Assembly (NCBI RefSeq): GCF_048128805.1
Contig: NC_136013.1
Span: 3,638,043-3,702,042, forward strand
DNA: 64,000 nt
From: Centroberyx gerrardi
Lineage: Eukaryota > Chordata > Actinopteri > Beryciformes > Berycidae
Direction: 5' to 3'
Shown: positions 47,501 through 58,400 of the stretch, piece after piece
Position numbering within the stretch: position 1 is the first letter of the stretch
Layout: every line of letters begins with the position of its first letter
Notes under the pieces: model-generated
The model's database searches: none
The model's input: the letters and a program-made list of their open reading frames with translations, nothing else
Told to the model about the DNA's origin: nothing
Translations under genes and position numbers: made by a program

Positions 47501-50500
47501 AAAGTCTCCATGTCACCTTTCAATGGGTCTTACATGCACTCAAATAATTTGAATTTGAATTGGGAGCAATAATGATATTTACATATACAGTTTATATGCA
47601 TGCCCATAACAGGTGCAAAGAGGCTTTATTGACCAGAGCTATTAGGCAGCTTTCCACACTGCGCCTTGCACACAGTTAGTGAGTAGCATGGCTTCCTGAT
47701 TTGGTCATTTTGGTGATAAGGCGCACACTCTCTCGTCCTTGTGGAAACCTTCAGTGAATCTGGGCCTCTGTGTTTTTAACAGTTAAATGATTTATTCTGT
47801 TGTATTCTGTTCTGTGACCCTCACTCTCCTTACTATTGGTTGCCTGTAGTATTGGCGAGGAATTTAAGCTTATTCTACTGTTGCACTCTAAGATGCTTTG
47901 GATAGAAGCACCAACCAAATGCCTCAAGCATAAAAATGTTAGTGGATTCTATTGTAGTCTAGACGTTTCTAGTCCACTCCTACTGTACTTCTACTCTCCT
48001 CTGTGGGATCCTGCTACACCAGAGTCTGCAGCAGTCTTCTTGCTGTGGGGGTTAACAGGGGAGGCTGCCTCACGGCAACATTGTTGTGTGTTTGCCAGAG
48101 GCGCCTTCAGACATCTGCCAAACCCACATTCTTGGATAAATAAGTAGGCGGTTCCACACTGCACAAGTTTTTGGGGGGAGTGACTGTTGTTTCAGGGTGT
48201 GTCAAGTGAGGCAACACACTGTAACACCCCCCTCAGCTGTTTATAGAGCTCACATTCACTTAAACTGGTCAACTCGTCTTTCCGGTTCCTCTCCATCAGT
48301 CAAATAAAAGCCGTTTATAAAACCTTGGGAGAAATGTTTTAGCGTTACGAAATGTTCTAGTAGGCACAGTAAGCAGTATGTGCTGGTATGCTGAGAATCA
48401 ACATACAGTAGAGCAGTTACACCACATCACATCCTGCCCAGGAAAATAAACCTTTTAGAAACCAGACTTGAAGCTGAATGCCATTTGTTTAGCAGTTTCC
48501 AAGATAAAGTAAGAGTGTGTTTGAATTTGTCTGTGTTTGTTTTCCCCTGCAGATACGGGCTGGAGTGTCTCTTCAGATACTACAGCTACGGTTTGGAGAA
48601 GAGATTCAGGTTAGATCTGTTCAAGGACTTTCAGGAAGAGACCCTCAAGGACTACGAGAAAGGTAACCAAGTCATACTCCTCTGTCCACCGGCCACAGGG
48701 ACCAGTGCATCCCAGAATCCACCAGCCACTTTTACTGGTTTAAAAGCCAGAATAAAATCACATAGTTGATGATAATTGGTCTCGATAAAACATACCAACC
48801 AAAGCCAGTTATACACATTGCAATAACTAAGTTGTACATTTTGAGCCTTAGGTAGCAGGTCATTTCATCATTTTCTTTGTGTGATCAAACATTGTTTTAT
48901 CACGTTTTATCAAGTCACACAATCATAACAGAGACTATAAGCTTCAAACATCATGCTGTGCCAATAAGAAAACATCCAAACAAATAAATAAAGAGAAAAC
49001 AAATATGTACTTCACCCACTGATCCCACCCATCCAACCACATCTGAACCCCGGGACTATCAAGTTCAAGTTAGTTTATATAGCGCTTTAAAAAACACGAA
49101 ACAAGTTTGTACCTGTTAGTGCTTTACAGAAATTGGTTATAAAAGACAAGAAGACAAATGCAAGAAGAATACAAACACATAAGAGCAGAAAAATAAAATA
49201 AGTAGACATCACTTCGTAGCTGTCCAACGTGTCCGATGATGACACTTGCTCCAGGGGTGGGGGGGTGGGAGGGGTATCAGCGGCGTTGGTGCTGGTGCCG
49301 CTTCATGTGGCCGTGGAGGCCGATGCATGAGCCACACACTCGACCGCAGGTGGGGCATGAGAGCCCAGATGTTGGGGTAATACCAGCAGGCCGCTGGTGT
49401 CGTTGGGCACGTCTCTCGGTCCTCCTCTGTTGGATGCTGTCGTGTAGTTGTTCTGTCCCTCTGGCACCGGTGACCTGCCAGGCCGTCCTATCAAGAGCCA
49501 GAGGACGGCCTGGCAGGACGTCCTACGGCTCTTGTAACGCCTCTTTTGTCCGCCAGCTGCCCGTTTTGCAGCACTGAGTTGGCCGTAGAGGACTTGGCGG
49601 GGCAGACAGTGGTCTGGCATACCCTGATAGCATGCCCTATCCAGCGGAGATGACGTTTAGCCAGTGCTGCTTCCATGCAGACGGTGTTGGTCATGGAGAG
49701 AAGTTCTGTATGGGGGATTCGATCTTCCCAGGACAGGCCGAGGATTTTTTGTAGGCAGCGTGTGTGGAAAGCCTCCAGGTTGGTGATGTGTCGTCTGTAT
49801 GGGGTCCATGTTTCTGCCCCATAGAACAAGGTGGAGACACATACCGCATTGTACACGCAAACCTTCAGATTTTTGTTTTCAAAAACCCTTGTACGGAGGC
49901 ACCCAAAGGCTGAGGAGGCTTTGTTGATGCGGTTGTTTATTTCACTGTCAAGAGAGCTAGAGAGTAGAAGTGGGTTTTCAGATGATTCTTAAACAAACCA
50001 GACGAATCAGCAGATCTAATGTTTTCAGGGAGACTATTTTTTTCTTTTTATTCTGCAGCACTTTGTAACTTTAAGACAAGTGCCATAAAATATACTACTA
50101 ATAATATAATATTAGTAATAATGTTTGTGCTGCAAAACCCACTTGCCCTGACTTGAAAGTGCCAGAGGCCAACTCCTCGGAGGTGAATGCGTAGTCTGTG
50201 TAAAGGAAAAAAAGGATTAAAGTGGGTTTCTCAACCTGTTTCGACACTGTGAGTGACTCACTGAAGCAGAATGAGGATTACCAGTGAAGCTTTAGCCTCT
50301 TGTTTCCAGCTGAGTCGGTTTCATGTTCAGCAGAACATTTCTCATTCAGAACGGAGGCTGATCTGACCGGAGAGATGTTGGACTGAACATGATGCAACAC
50401 TAATGCTGCCACAGTCACAGTCTGGGGTTCGGGTTCCCCACTAGGAAACACACACTAAACAAGAGTAGGGCTGCAACTAACCATTATTTTAATTATTGAC

Positions 50501-52918
50501 TAGTCTATCGATTATTTTTTCCATTAACTGATTAATCATTTAGTCTATAAAATGTCAAAAATAATGACAAATGTCCTTCACAAGTTACCAGAGCCCAAAG
50601 TGATTCTTCAAATTGCTGACAGCCAAAAAAATACCCAAAATATTAATTTTATAATGATATGAAACGAAGAAGAGCAGCAAATCTTAGTATTTGTGAAGCT
50701 GTAGCCAGCAAATGTTTGGGTATTTTTACATGATAAAAGACTAAAACGATTGAATCAAAATTATAATTGATTAATTTTCCATCGACTAATCGTTTCAGCA
50801 CTCAACAAGACCGGGCCAAAGCTTCGGCCTCCACGTCTGAAATGTTCATTTGCAAATAACTCAATACGCCATGAGCAGACTTATTTATATGTTTTCAATT
50901 ACATGTGGCAAGAAATTCTAATAATTGGTGATAATTCCAATAATTTAACTGTGGAATCTACTTTTGCACTGCCACATGTTTTGATTTTATATCCATTTGG
51001 TTAAAAAAAAAGTAGTTACATGCACACTGAATGCTGTCTGAACTAGTAACCCTGTTCTCTAAAACACCTTTTATTTAATATAAAATGACAATATTTCTGC
51101 TTTGAGGGTGCACCTTGTCTCTTTGCATTAAATAAACAGAGATTTGGAGCGCAGTGTTGGGCGAGCGTCCCGATGTGTTGAACCCAGTCAGTCTGTAAAT
51201 CAACTGAACGATATTGTGCCGTTGTGTCTTCCTCCTCCAGGCCAGCTGTACGGACTGGAGAAGTTCTGGGCCTTCTTGAAATACTCCCGCATGAAGAACC
51301 AGCCCATCGACCCGAAGCTGCAGGAACACCTCGCCAAGTTCAAGAACCTGGAGGACTTCAGGGTGGAGGTGAGTGGCCGCTGTCAGACTGACGGAGGGGA
51401 GGTTGCATGTTTTTTTTCCCATGGAAACCAGTCTGACGCTGGTTATCTCAGTACACGCCCAGTATTATTAGTTTACATGCACAGCAGAACCCCGATTTCT
51501 GATTACAGTGGTTACATGGTTCAAAGTAATGTGACTTCTCTAATAACCTGGGTTACACAGATTAATTTAATAATCGTTCTGCTGCTCGTCATACATCTCA
51601 CACCCTGGTTAAGCTTCATTTTAGTGCACAAGTTACATCTTGTTTCCTTGTTTTAGTTAATTTGTAACCTAATTTTCATTGTTTTCTATGCACTATTTCA
51701 TAATTTGTGCAAACAAATGAACACGTGCCCATAAAGTAACAAACTGTGCACACGTTTTTTTAAAAGCATGTGCTCAATTTAGCTCCTTAAAGTTTCAAAC
51801 TGATTTCACTCACTTGTCATAAGTAGATGAATTTACTTGATTGCATTGATTGATTTAGTTTAATTAGCCTGATATTTTAGTTGAATAAAGAGAGATTTAG
51901 TTGGAGGTTTTGGATAAGGTGTAATGGATAGATTTGTTGATTACATTTTACTTCAGGGGAAAAATTTTTTTTATCAAGGCGGTTATCAAGGCTTTACCTG
52001 GTGATAATGCAGCCATGCAGGGAGTTATTATGAGTAAGACACAGCTGACAAGGACACTGGGAGCTAATGGGCTCTATTGTCAATATGCAGACTGGAGGGA
52101 AGTTACAGAGAATCAGACAAGTCTCAGAAAAGAGATTTGTGCGGTTGGACTGACTCTATATATTAAATAGTTAGGTGTGCACGCTTTTATATCTATTTGC
52201 ACACTTCTTATGCAACTCAAGCAGTTCCCACAGAAGGCTCTGTAGAGCAGCGTGGGGGGAAACTTTAAAGTCACCAGTTAGTTCCATGAGGAAGTTAATG
52301 CTGAATAAAACGAGATGATAAAGTCCCCATGAAATGAACTCCCATTACTTTTACTTCCTGGTAAACAGAGTATATTTAATGGTGACATCATGCTGCACCA
52401 GTAGGCGTAAATATAAATTCCAAACAATAAAACCATCACAGATTTTTGAACAAATGAAACTGCCTTTCTCTCCCTGACTGATATCCTATTGGTTTAGACT
52501 TTTGAATGATCCCTCCCTGCCTTATGTCCCGCCCCAACATTTACATCCAAGGAAGTACAGATGCCGTTTCATGGGGTCTTTAAAGATGAATTCTGTTTGG
52601 AGGTCAGGGTTATGTTACACACCTGACCCTGATGCCTGACCTGTGTGTCCGCAGCCCCCCATGGGAGAGGAGGGCGGCCGGAGGAGGCGTCACTCGTCCT
52701 CGGCCGGGGACGAAGGGAGGCGTCGCCGACACCCCTCCAACCCTACCTCAAAACCCACGCAGGCCTCCGGTCAGCCTGCTGCCGCCGCGGCTGCCGCTGC
52801 CGCCGCCGCCACACAGCACCCACCCAAAGACAACGCCCAGAAAACACCTGGCCAGGTGAAGAAGGCGGAGCCTGGAGCCGGGAACGCCAAAAAGGAAAGT
52901 CTTGCACCAAATAAATGA
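23648..52918 (+). CDS. larp1b: La-related protein 1B (LARP1 family), about 1093 aa, 19 exons
   Basis: LARP1-family proteins bind mRNAs in the cytoplasm; LARP1 grips the cap and 5' TOP motif through its DM15 region. Exons: 23648-24032, 25439-25500, 27337-27393, 28530(or 28536)-28755, 30359-30532, 31321-31446, 32388-32559, 34759-34903, 35619-35796, 36521-36711, 37800-38162, 43380-43494, 43963-44135, 45621-45727, 46242-46402, 46986-47130, 48553-48662, 51241-51368, 52655-52918; phases agree. N-terminal [23 protein letters not shown] and [11 protein letters not shown] match the family. The RG-rich box is at about 325-343, the La motif at about 385-475 ([29 protein letters not shown]). [12 protein letters not shown] and [20 protein letters not shown] precede three DM15 repeats at about 849-1006 ([52 protein letters not shown]). 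Strings such as [15 protein letters not shown] and EFIPGQAF fit LARP1B better than LARP1, and pgrmc2 next door agrees. The exon 14 donor (GTCCTA) is weak. Confidence 0.88.
24033..25438 (+). other. larp1b intron 1
   Basis: About 1.4 kb without a recognised repeat. It contains a 67-codon open frame at 25008-25211 with ordinary composition and no family I recognise; I do not call it a gene. Confidence 0.4.
27403..27453 (+). repeat. (TG)n microsatellite next to larp1b exon 3 donor
   Basis: About 50 bases of TG-rich repeat starting ten bases after the donor of exon 3. Confidence 0.9.
28014..28341 (+). repeat. MITE family B, copy 2
   Basis: Diverged copy of 16928-17240 in larp1b intron 3; ends 'gtgagtgtgggaactctg'. 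Confidence 0.65.
28819..28862 (+). repeat. (GATT)n microsatellite
   Basis: About eleven clean copies of GATT in larp1b intron 4. Confidence 0.95.
28968..29326 (+). repeat. MITE family A, copy 3 (best termini)
   Basis: 359 bp with termini AGGGCTGGGCGATAT and ATCGCCCAGCCCT. It is the clearest copy of the family for defining its inverted ends. Confidence 0.75.
29563..30198 (+). repeat. MITE family B, copy 3, interrupted by another element
   Basis: Ends CAGGGTTCCCACA and TGTGGGAACCCTG. The body is split at 29764/30135 by a hAT-like element (next entry). Joined parts match the family-B interior ('gccaattttgaatccttaaa'). Confidence 0.75.
29757..30142. mobile_element. hAT-like MITE family F, nested copy with near-perfect TSD
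   Basis: Element 29765-30134 (370 bp) begins TACGGATGGGACGAT and ends ATCGTCCCATCCTGA. It is flanked by ccaaacaa (29757-29764) and ccaaccaa (30135-30142), 7 of 8 identical. The same family is at 62709-63054 with ends TAGGGATGGGAC and GTCCCATCCCTA. Confidence 0.75.
30796..31103 (+). repeat. hAT-like MITE family G, copy 1
   Basis: Larp1b intron 5; interior runs such as 'catttagtctataaaatg' and 'cagcaaatgttt', and end 'actaatcgtttcagcact', recur at 50467-50802 and in part at 34395-34454. The left end is truncated. Confidence 0.65.
31752..32213. repeat. MITE with about 30-bp TIRs, larp1b intron 6
   Basis: The left end, 'ggctgatttatggttccgtg' followed by 'ttgaagtgtcg', is matched by the inverse at the right: 'gacactttgacacagaacta' followed by 'taaatcagca'. 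About 460 bp, no coding content. Confidence 0.65.
33655..33890 (+). repeat. Purine-rich (G/A) tract, about 235 bp
   Basis: Larp1b intron 7. Long runs of GA, GGGGA and G10 with few pyrimidines. The open frame through it is only low complexity. Confidence 0.85.
34021..34063 (+). repeat. (GT)n microsatellite
   Basis: About 40 bases of GT with one interruption, larp1b intron 7. Confidence 0.9.
34395..34454 (+). repeat. MITE family G, 3' end fragment
   Basis: Only the last 60 bp or so of the family at 50467-50802, ending 'actaatcgtttcagcacta'. Confidence 0.55.
35950..36050 (-). repeat. Retroposon tail, reverse orientation
   Basis: 'aactttattgatccctgagg' followed by 'ggaaattg' is the reverse complement of the tail seen after the tRNA-Cys-like gene at about 12230. 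Larp1b intron 9. Confidence 0.45.
40005..40815 (+). repeat. MITE family B, copy 4, interrupted by a long-TIR element
   Basis: Starts CAGGTTCCCACA and ends GTGTGGGAACCCTG. Family-B interior ('gccaattttgagtccttgaa') runs to 40380 and resumes at 40786 ('aaagtccaagtgagtgtggg'). Confidence 0.7.
40381..40785. mobile_element. Non-autonomous element with about 65-bp TIRs, nested
   Basis: The arms 40381-40446 and 40721-40785 are inverted copies with about four mismatches ('taatgcattgcttac', 'gtcaacaaatcctatgaaaa' shared). 405 bp in total, no coding content. The flanks 'tttgaa' and 'tttaaa' are similar but I do not claim a target duplication. Confidence 0.75.
41805..42130 (+). repeat. MITE family A, copy 4
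   Basis: Larp1b intron 11. Right end 'gataatcgccgagccct' minus small changes; the left tip is degraded. Confidence 0.6.
44466..44499 (+). repeat. (GT)n microsatellite
   Basis: About 34 bases of GT, larp1b intron 13. Confidence 0.9.
46440..46464 (+). repeat. (AC)n microsatellite
   Basis: About 25 bases of AC in larp1b intron 15, close to exon 15. Confidence 0.9.
47165..47773. repeat. Possible MITE with about 24-bp imperfect TIRs
   Basis: The left end 'gaggtccaaattcactaag' is matched in inverse by the right end 'ttcagtgaatctgggcctc'. Larp1b intron 16, about 610 bp. Confidence 0.5.
49060..49960 (-). pseudogene. Decayed LINE reverse-transcriptase 3' end
   Basis: On the minus strand, codons from about 49856 down to 49491 encode strings typical of the C-terminal end of non-LTR retrotransposon polyproteins: [34 protein letters not shown] and [14 protein letters not shown]. 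In another frame further down (49400-49290) a C2H2-like finger reads [21 protein letters not shown]. The two parts are not in one frame, so the copy is broken and lacks its 5' portion. It lies in larp1b intron 17, antisense to the gene. The plus-strand 49060-49140 carries a 'tttatatagcgct..gtgctttacag' repeat tail of another kind. Confidence 0.75.
50467..50802 (+). repeat. hAT-like MITE family G, full copy
   Basis: Starts 'agggctgcaactaaccatta' and ends 'actaatcgtttcagcactc'. 336 bp, larp1b intron 17. Confidence 0.7.
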
Positions 52919-54145
52919 AGCTCCCTCCTCTCTGTCCGGCTATACGTGGAGAGAAGAGACGGAAGCGGCGCTCAGCGGAGTGGCGAGCTCTCACATCGCT
53001 CTTTTCACGTCACACTTTACTGTTTCGGTGTGTAGAGGCTGCTGAGGGCGGTCGACTTCTTAATTTGATTGTTTTTATCAGTGCATTTCATTTTAAAGCA
53101 AGCGTAGGCAGAGAGCTTGAATGAAGTTATCCTTGCGCTCGACAGCTCGTTAACGTTTACAAAAGAATGCATTCCCTGCATTTTGCCTGCATTTATTCTC
53201 TCAGATGCCATACGTTTCCACAAGTGTTAACCGCTTGTTGATCTCCACCATCTGTAAACAGCCACACAGTTTATATAGAGCTGTGAGGGTGATTCTAGTT
53301 TGCCAAGATAAGAAATCCTTCAGAGAGTCTTTTGTGCCTTAATTTGACTCTCAGGGACAGCGGAGTGCGATTAGTGAAAATTAGTAAAATTTTGCATTCT
53401 GAAGTCTTTCTCCCATATTAATTATTTGGGGTTTTTAACGTATTCAAACTGAAACTACATGCAGCTTTGCTTTCTTGAGACACAAATACCTTTCCAGAGC
53501 CGTTTTCATCGTGACAATCAAGTGACAGCTGCAGTCGTAAATTTTGTGATGAACTGACCCGGAGGCTGCTGCTGATAACAGACGCGCCCTTGATGTTTTT
53601 ACTCTGACTGACAAGCATCACAGTTAAACTTGACAAGAGTAAAGTTGGTTTTTGATTAAAACCTGCAAAGTTATTGACAAATATAATTCAAACTGCTCGT
53701 CTTTCTGGGAAGCTTTACCTAAACCCCATTTTACACCCAGAGGTAGTATAATTTATTGTTGTTGTTTTTTTTTTTTTTTTTCATTTACTTGATTGATGGA
53801 ATAGTCTTAGGTAATCATTGCAGTTGTTTTTAATGGCTTTTGCAATTGAATATTATAAACAAAAGGAAATGTTTCAGCTGGAATTATGGGTGTGAGCTAG
53901 CAACATAAAAGTATATTTTAGCTTGAAGTTTATTTCATATCATTATGTTTGAGGCTTGGTGCTCTAGAGCACTTTAATCATGAATTGACCTTTCTTCATT
54001 GACAGACTTAAAGAGGTTTTAGTGTTGGATTTAAAGAAAAAAAAATGTACATACTATAAAAATCATTTGCTATTCATTTTATTTTTTCGTTTTGATTTTA
54101 AGAACTGATTTGTTTTATTGGTAGCGTGGTTTGAGTGTGTTTTAG

Positions 54146-54151
54146 AATAAA
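54146..54151 (+). promoter_or_regulatory. larp1b: Polyadenylation signal of larp1b
   Basis: AATAAA about 1.2 kb after the larp1b stop, in an AT-rich 3' UTR (52919 to about 54200), followed by a G/T-rich stretch. Confidence 0.6.
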
Positions 54152-54937
54152 GCAATGCATGTTAATGCCAGAGTTTCCTTGTCCTGAATTGTAAAATGCA
54201 AAAAAATATAAAATAACAGTTGATTGTATAAACTTGTGTTTGTGTGATCTGTTGTTTGCCGTTAGTTACGTCATCAGTCAAATACGCTTTGCACATTTCA
54301 TTGTCTTCTCCTTCTGTTTGAATGAAGCGTTCCCATGTTGCTGAGGGCGAGTCAAGTCTCCTCCTGCAGCGTCGAGCCGGATCAGCAGGTTTTGGTTCAG
54401 AACCCAGCAGCTGACGAACCCCAATCTAATCTAAATCTAACACCGTAACTCTAATCTGATCTTATTTCACAACACTTATCACAGCCAACAATACAGACAA
54501 GCATATAGGTGTTAAGACTGTTTATATATTGTGTGCAAAATGCAAACAGATGAGAGTTTTAATAAGAGAGAAATGCAAAAAATACATTATGACTCATCAC
54601 ATGTATAGTATAACATCAGCAGTGATGTGGTGGTAAATAAGCAATTAAAAAGAAAAATCAATTACATTTTTAGAAGAGCATTATGTTTTTGCCTTAAAAG
54701 ACTTGTATAACTTGCATCAGTTTGATACTACTTAATAGGATGTACACTATACTTTCACTTAATATACTTTTATGACAGGTTGAACAGTTTGTTAAACTGA
54801 TCTTAAGTGAGTTTACTTGTGCTAACATTATTCTGGGGTGTTTGGGGCAAGAAGGGCGCTACGGCTCCCGACGGGGGGACAAAAATAATACACGCAGCCC
54901 AATCATAATGCATTAAACAAGTGGTAGGTGGGTGTTT

Positions 54938-55438
54938 TGCTGCCTTCGGGTACTCCTCGTAAACTCCCACTGCAAGGAAGAGGGACACGTACATACAACT
55001 TTGGTCAGAAAAAGTTACAGAAATAGACAAAAACGTACCCTGTAAGAAAAGTCGGTTTTTGGTGGCTATTATTTTGTTTTAGAAATCAAGCACAACTCGG
55101 ATACTTTGTGCTGCAGCAGCAGAATGAAGAGGAGAAAATGCACATCAGGCACTTGATTGATGTTTTCATTAATTTATTAAAAAGAAAAATGCGTGGCAAG
55201 TAAAAGTGAACGAGTGAAAACAGCAACGCGCATGCCCAGTAATGATATATAATAATGAATTGCATAATTTTTGCTACCAAATGCTAATAACTCTCCATGC
55301 TCATGCTCCATAGTCCCTAAACGTCACATCCCAGCGACTCAGGTACCATCCCACTTTCCCAGTGGTTTTTACCTCTTGGGCCGTTAACGTGCGCTCAAGT
55401 TCCAGTCCCGACATTTCTGACAGCACTTGAAGGCAGCA
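54938..55438. repeat. Long MITE family E, copy 2, upstream of pgrmc2
   Basis: 501 bp bounded by tgctgccttcgggtact and agcacttgaaggcagca. Related to 8452-9132. Its right end is 34 bp before the pgrmc2 start codon. Confidence 0.55.
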
Positions 55439-55472
55439 CTTGGCTAGGGGCGGGTAGGCGCTATCGTGCAGT

Positions 55473-58400
55473 ATGGCGGACGATGGAGACAGTTCGAGTG
55501 GACCAGTTGACACAAGTGGCGGGCAGGGGACAACAGATGAGTCGGACGGGCTCAGCCTAGGCGGGATGTTGCTGAATATCAGTATTGTAGTTTTAGTCGT
55601 GGCGATCTGTTATGTGGTTTATCGACGGTGGGGCAAACGGCTCGGTGCTGACGCGGCCCAGGGCAGCGAGGCCTCGACACTTCCCAAGATGAGGAGACGT
55701 GATTTCACTTTGGAACAGCTGAGGGAATATGATGGACTCCAAAACCCCCGCATCTTGATGGCAGTCAATATGAAAGTCTTCGACGTTACCAGCGGCAAAA
55801 AGTTTTATGGAAGAGGTAAGGGGGCAGCCGGTGAACAGGTGACAGCTCGCAGATGAACACCTAGTTAGCTAACAGCGCTAGTGGTAAGTTAGCCCACTGT
55901 CCTAAACAAAATTTGGGCGCAAACCGTTATGGTTAGCTTAGCTCAGCTTTTGTGGCTTTGTCTGTTTTGTTGAATGGGATGCTAGCTGACGTTCGCTAGC
56001 ATGGCATGGGGAATACGGATCACAGAGGCATCGTTCACCCAGCAGAAAGCATTCGAGCATCTAAGTCTGTGTTTATATGATGTTCAGACTGTGAAAGTTG
56101 TTGGCCAGCATCGTACAGTTAATGTTGTAGTGCAAGATGTCACCAGCTAGCCTACTGACGTTAGCTTGCTAGCTAGCTAGCGATATGCTGCCAACATTGT
56201 TGACGTCCACACTGCACTGTCTGGCTGTCTAGACGCGCCACTTGTTTACAGGGACGGGACTCATCATGAACCCCACACTTTGCCCAAAGGCTTTAACGTT
56301 TATGGACACTTTTGTGTATTTGTATTAGCTGATGTTAACGTTAGCTTCACACTGAAAATGAAGTGTTATTAACTCCCGTGCTCGTGGAGTTATCTCCCTC
56401 CGCAAATAGACAGTAGCAGAGCCTGGGGGAAGAGACTAACGTTAATCAGCAAATTCAGAGAGATAACGTTACTTTTACACTTATATAGCGTTCAGTGGAG
56501 CGTTATGTTAAGCAGTATAAGTCATTAGTAGTTTAAAAAAAGCAAGGCTAGCCTGCTTGCCAACATTTTCTCTGAGTTGGCTGACCCGCCCATCAACTCA
56601 TTACAGCCTATAATTATCATATTCCGCACAAAATACCATCGCAGCAATCTCATGTGTCTGATCTACTATTAGACACATTCAGGACCGAGCAATGTCGGCC
56701 TGAATCTAGCCAGCTAACCAAATTATAACTTGATTTTACAGTCGCTGGTGTTTCTGACAACACTCTGACAAGACTTGCTGTTTTCCCTTTAAATGGTTTC
56801 TCTATTAGCGGACTGTGCAAGCCAAGAGCAAATCTAATCTCGCAAGGTTTGGCGACGTGATAAGACTTCTTTGGCTCATGGACTCTTTGAGGACATGTGG
56901 AGCTCTGGACTGAAGTTTTGCTCTGTTTTCTGTTGCACAACTGCAACAAGACAAGCTGAGGGGGCCCTTGAGTTTTCACATGCTGGTCAGATGATGCACA
57001 TGTGGAATATGACAGAAGAGTTAAACTAGGACAGGAAATTAGCTTTATCTGCTGGCTGCAGTAGCTGCTTCCCAATATTCAACAGCAGTTTTTAGTACTT
57101 TACCAGCCAGCTACATTTTTAGAATAACAACGCACCTCAAAATAATATTTGGTGTTTCAACTGTGACAGGGGCTGGTAGAGTAGACAGACTTGCAGTAAT
57201 GTGAATTATGCTGAAAACTGCCACCTTTATCCTTACTGTTTTTAAATTTTTGTTTCTGCAGATGGTCCTTATGGCATTTTCGCGGGCCGGGATGCTTCGA
57301 GGGGCCTGGCGACCTTCTGCCTGGAGAAAGACGCCCTAAGGGACGAATATGACGACTTGTCAGACCTCAATGCTGTACAGATGGAGAGCGTGAGGGAGTG
57401 GGAGATGCAGTTCATGGGTAGGGCGATTTCTTTCTGACGCCTGTAAAAGAATATTCTCAGTGAAAATGTTCCTCAGGTATTGATCCGGCTCATGTTTCAC
57501 AGACGCATCCGCCGTATTTATCATCTATCCCAGAATGCCTTTGCACCTCTGTCCTGCACTCCCATTCATTCCATTCAGAGGATCCAAAACACAAGGAAGA
57601 CCAAGGACAGACTTATTTTCAGACTCGCACTAAGCGCCTGATAAACCTCCGCAAGAGCATCCGCTGCTCTTGTTTGTCAGCTCTCCATGCTGCAGAGTTA
57701 TAACAGCATTATTACTCCTATCCCACTAGGACAATGTAATACACAGTGAGACCAATGTTATATTTAAAGCTGCTAACGCCAGTAGGCAAACTAACATCTG
57801 TTGTTCAGCTGTTAACATTATATGTGTTGGACAGAATCACACCATCTCCTCCAGCTTTGATTGAGTCCATATGAAATGTTTCTACTCTTCATTCAGCAAG
57901 AACACTGCCTCTCCTGGGAGAGAAAAGGGGAAATTAACAAAACATCGTAAACAAGTAAAGGTTCAGTGTTCAGAAATGGTTATTTTAATGTATTCAATAA
58001 ACTATTCAAATAAGAAAAGGTTCGGTGCTGCAATGTGCACTAGAACCAAAACTAGTATTGCAGTTGTGACACGTAAACAAAACTGAAAATTATAATTAGC
58101 CACCACAACTGCTGGAAAACAATTACAGAGGAAACGTGAAGGGTTCATTCCAAAGAGCTTTATATTCATTTTGGAAACATTTTAGCACGTGAAATCCACC
58201 AGTCAATATTTCAAAATATAATTGATATGTAAGTAAAGGTCCTGAAATAGCGTGTAAGTTTAAATAGTATTCCAAAATGTGCTTTACTTCCAAGCTAGTG
58301 TTTATTCAAAAGAGCAGGAGTCTTTTGTTTTTAAATAGTGGGCATTTAATTTTGGAGTGAAACCCAAGTAATGTCAGGCTTCTGCTTACCTGAATAACAA

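Noticed and set aside
49491-49856. Host gene for a 'craniofacial development protein 2-like' product
   Set aside because: Such annotations in fish usually describe LINE remnants; the strings here are those of a non-LTR reverse-transcriptase end, and the frame is broken.
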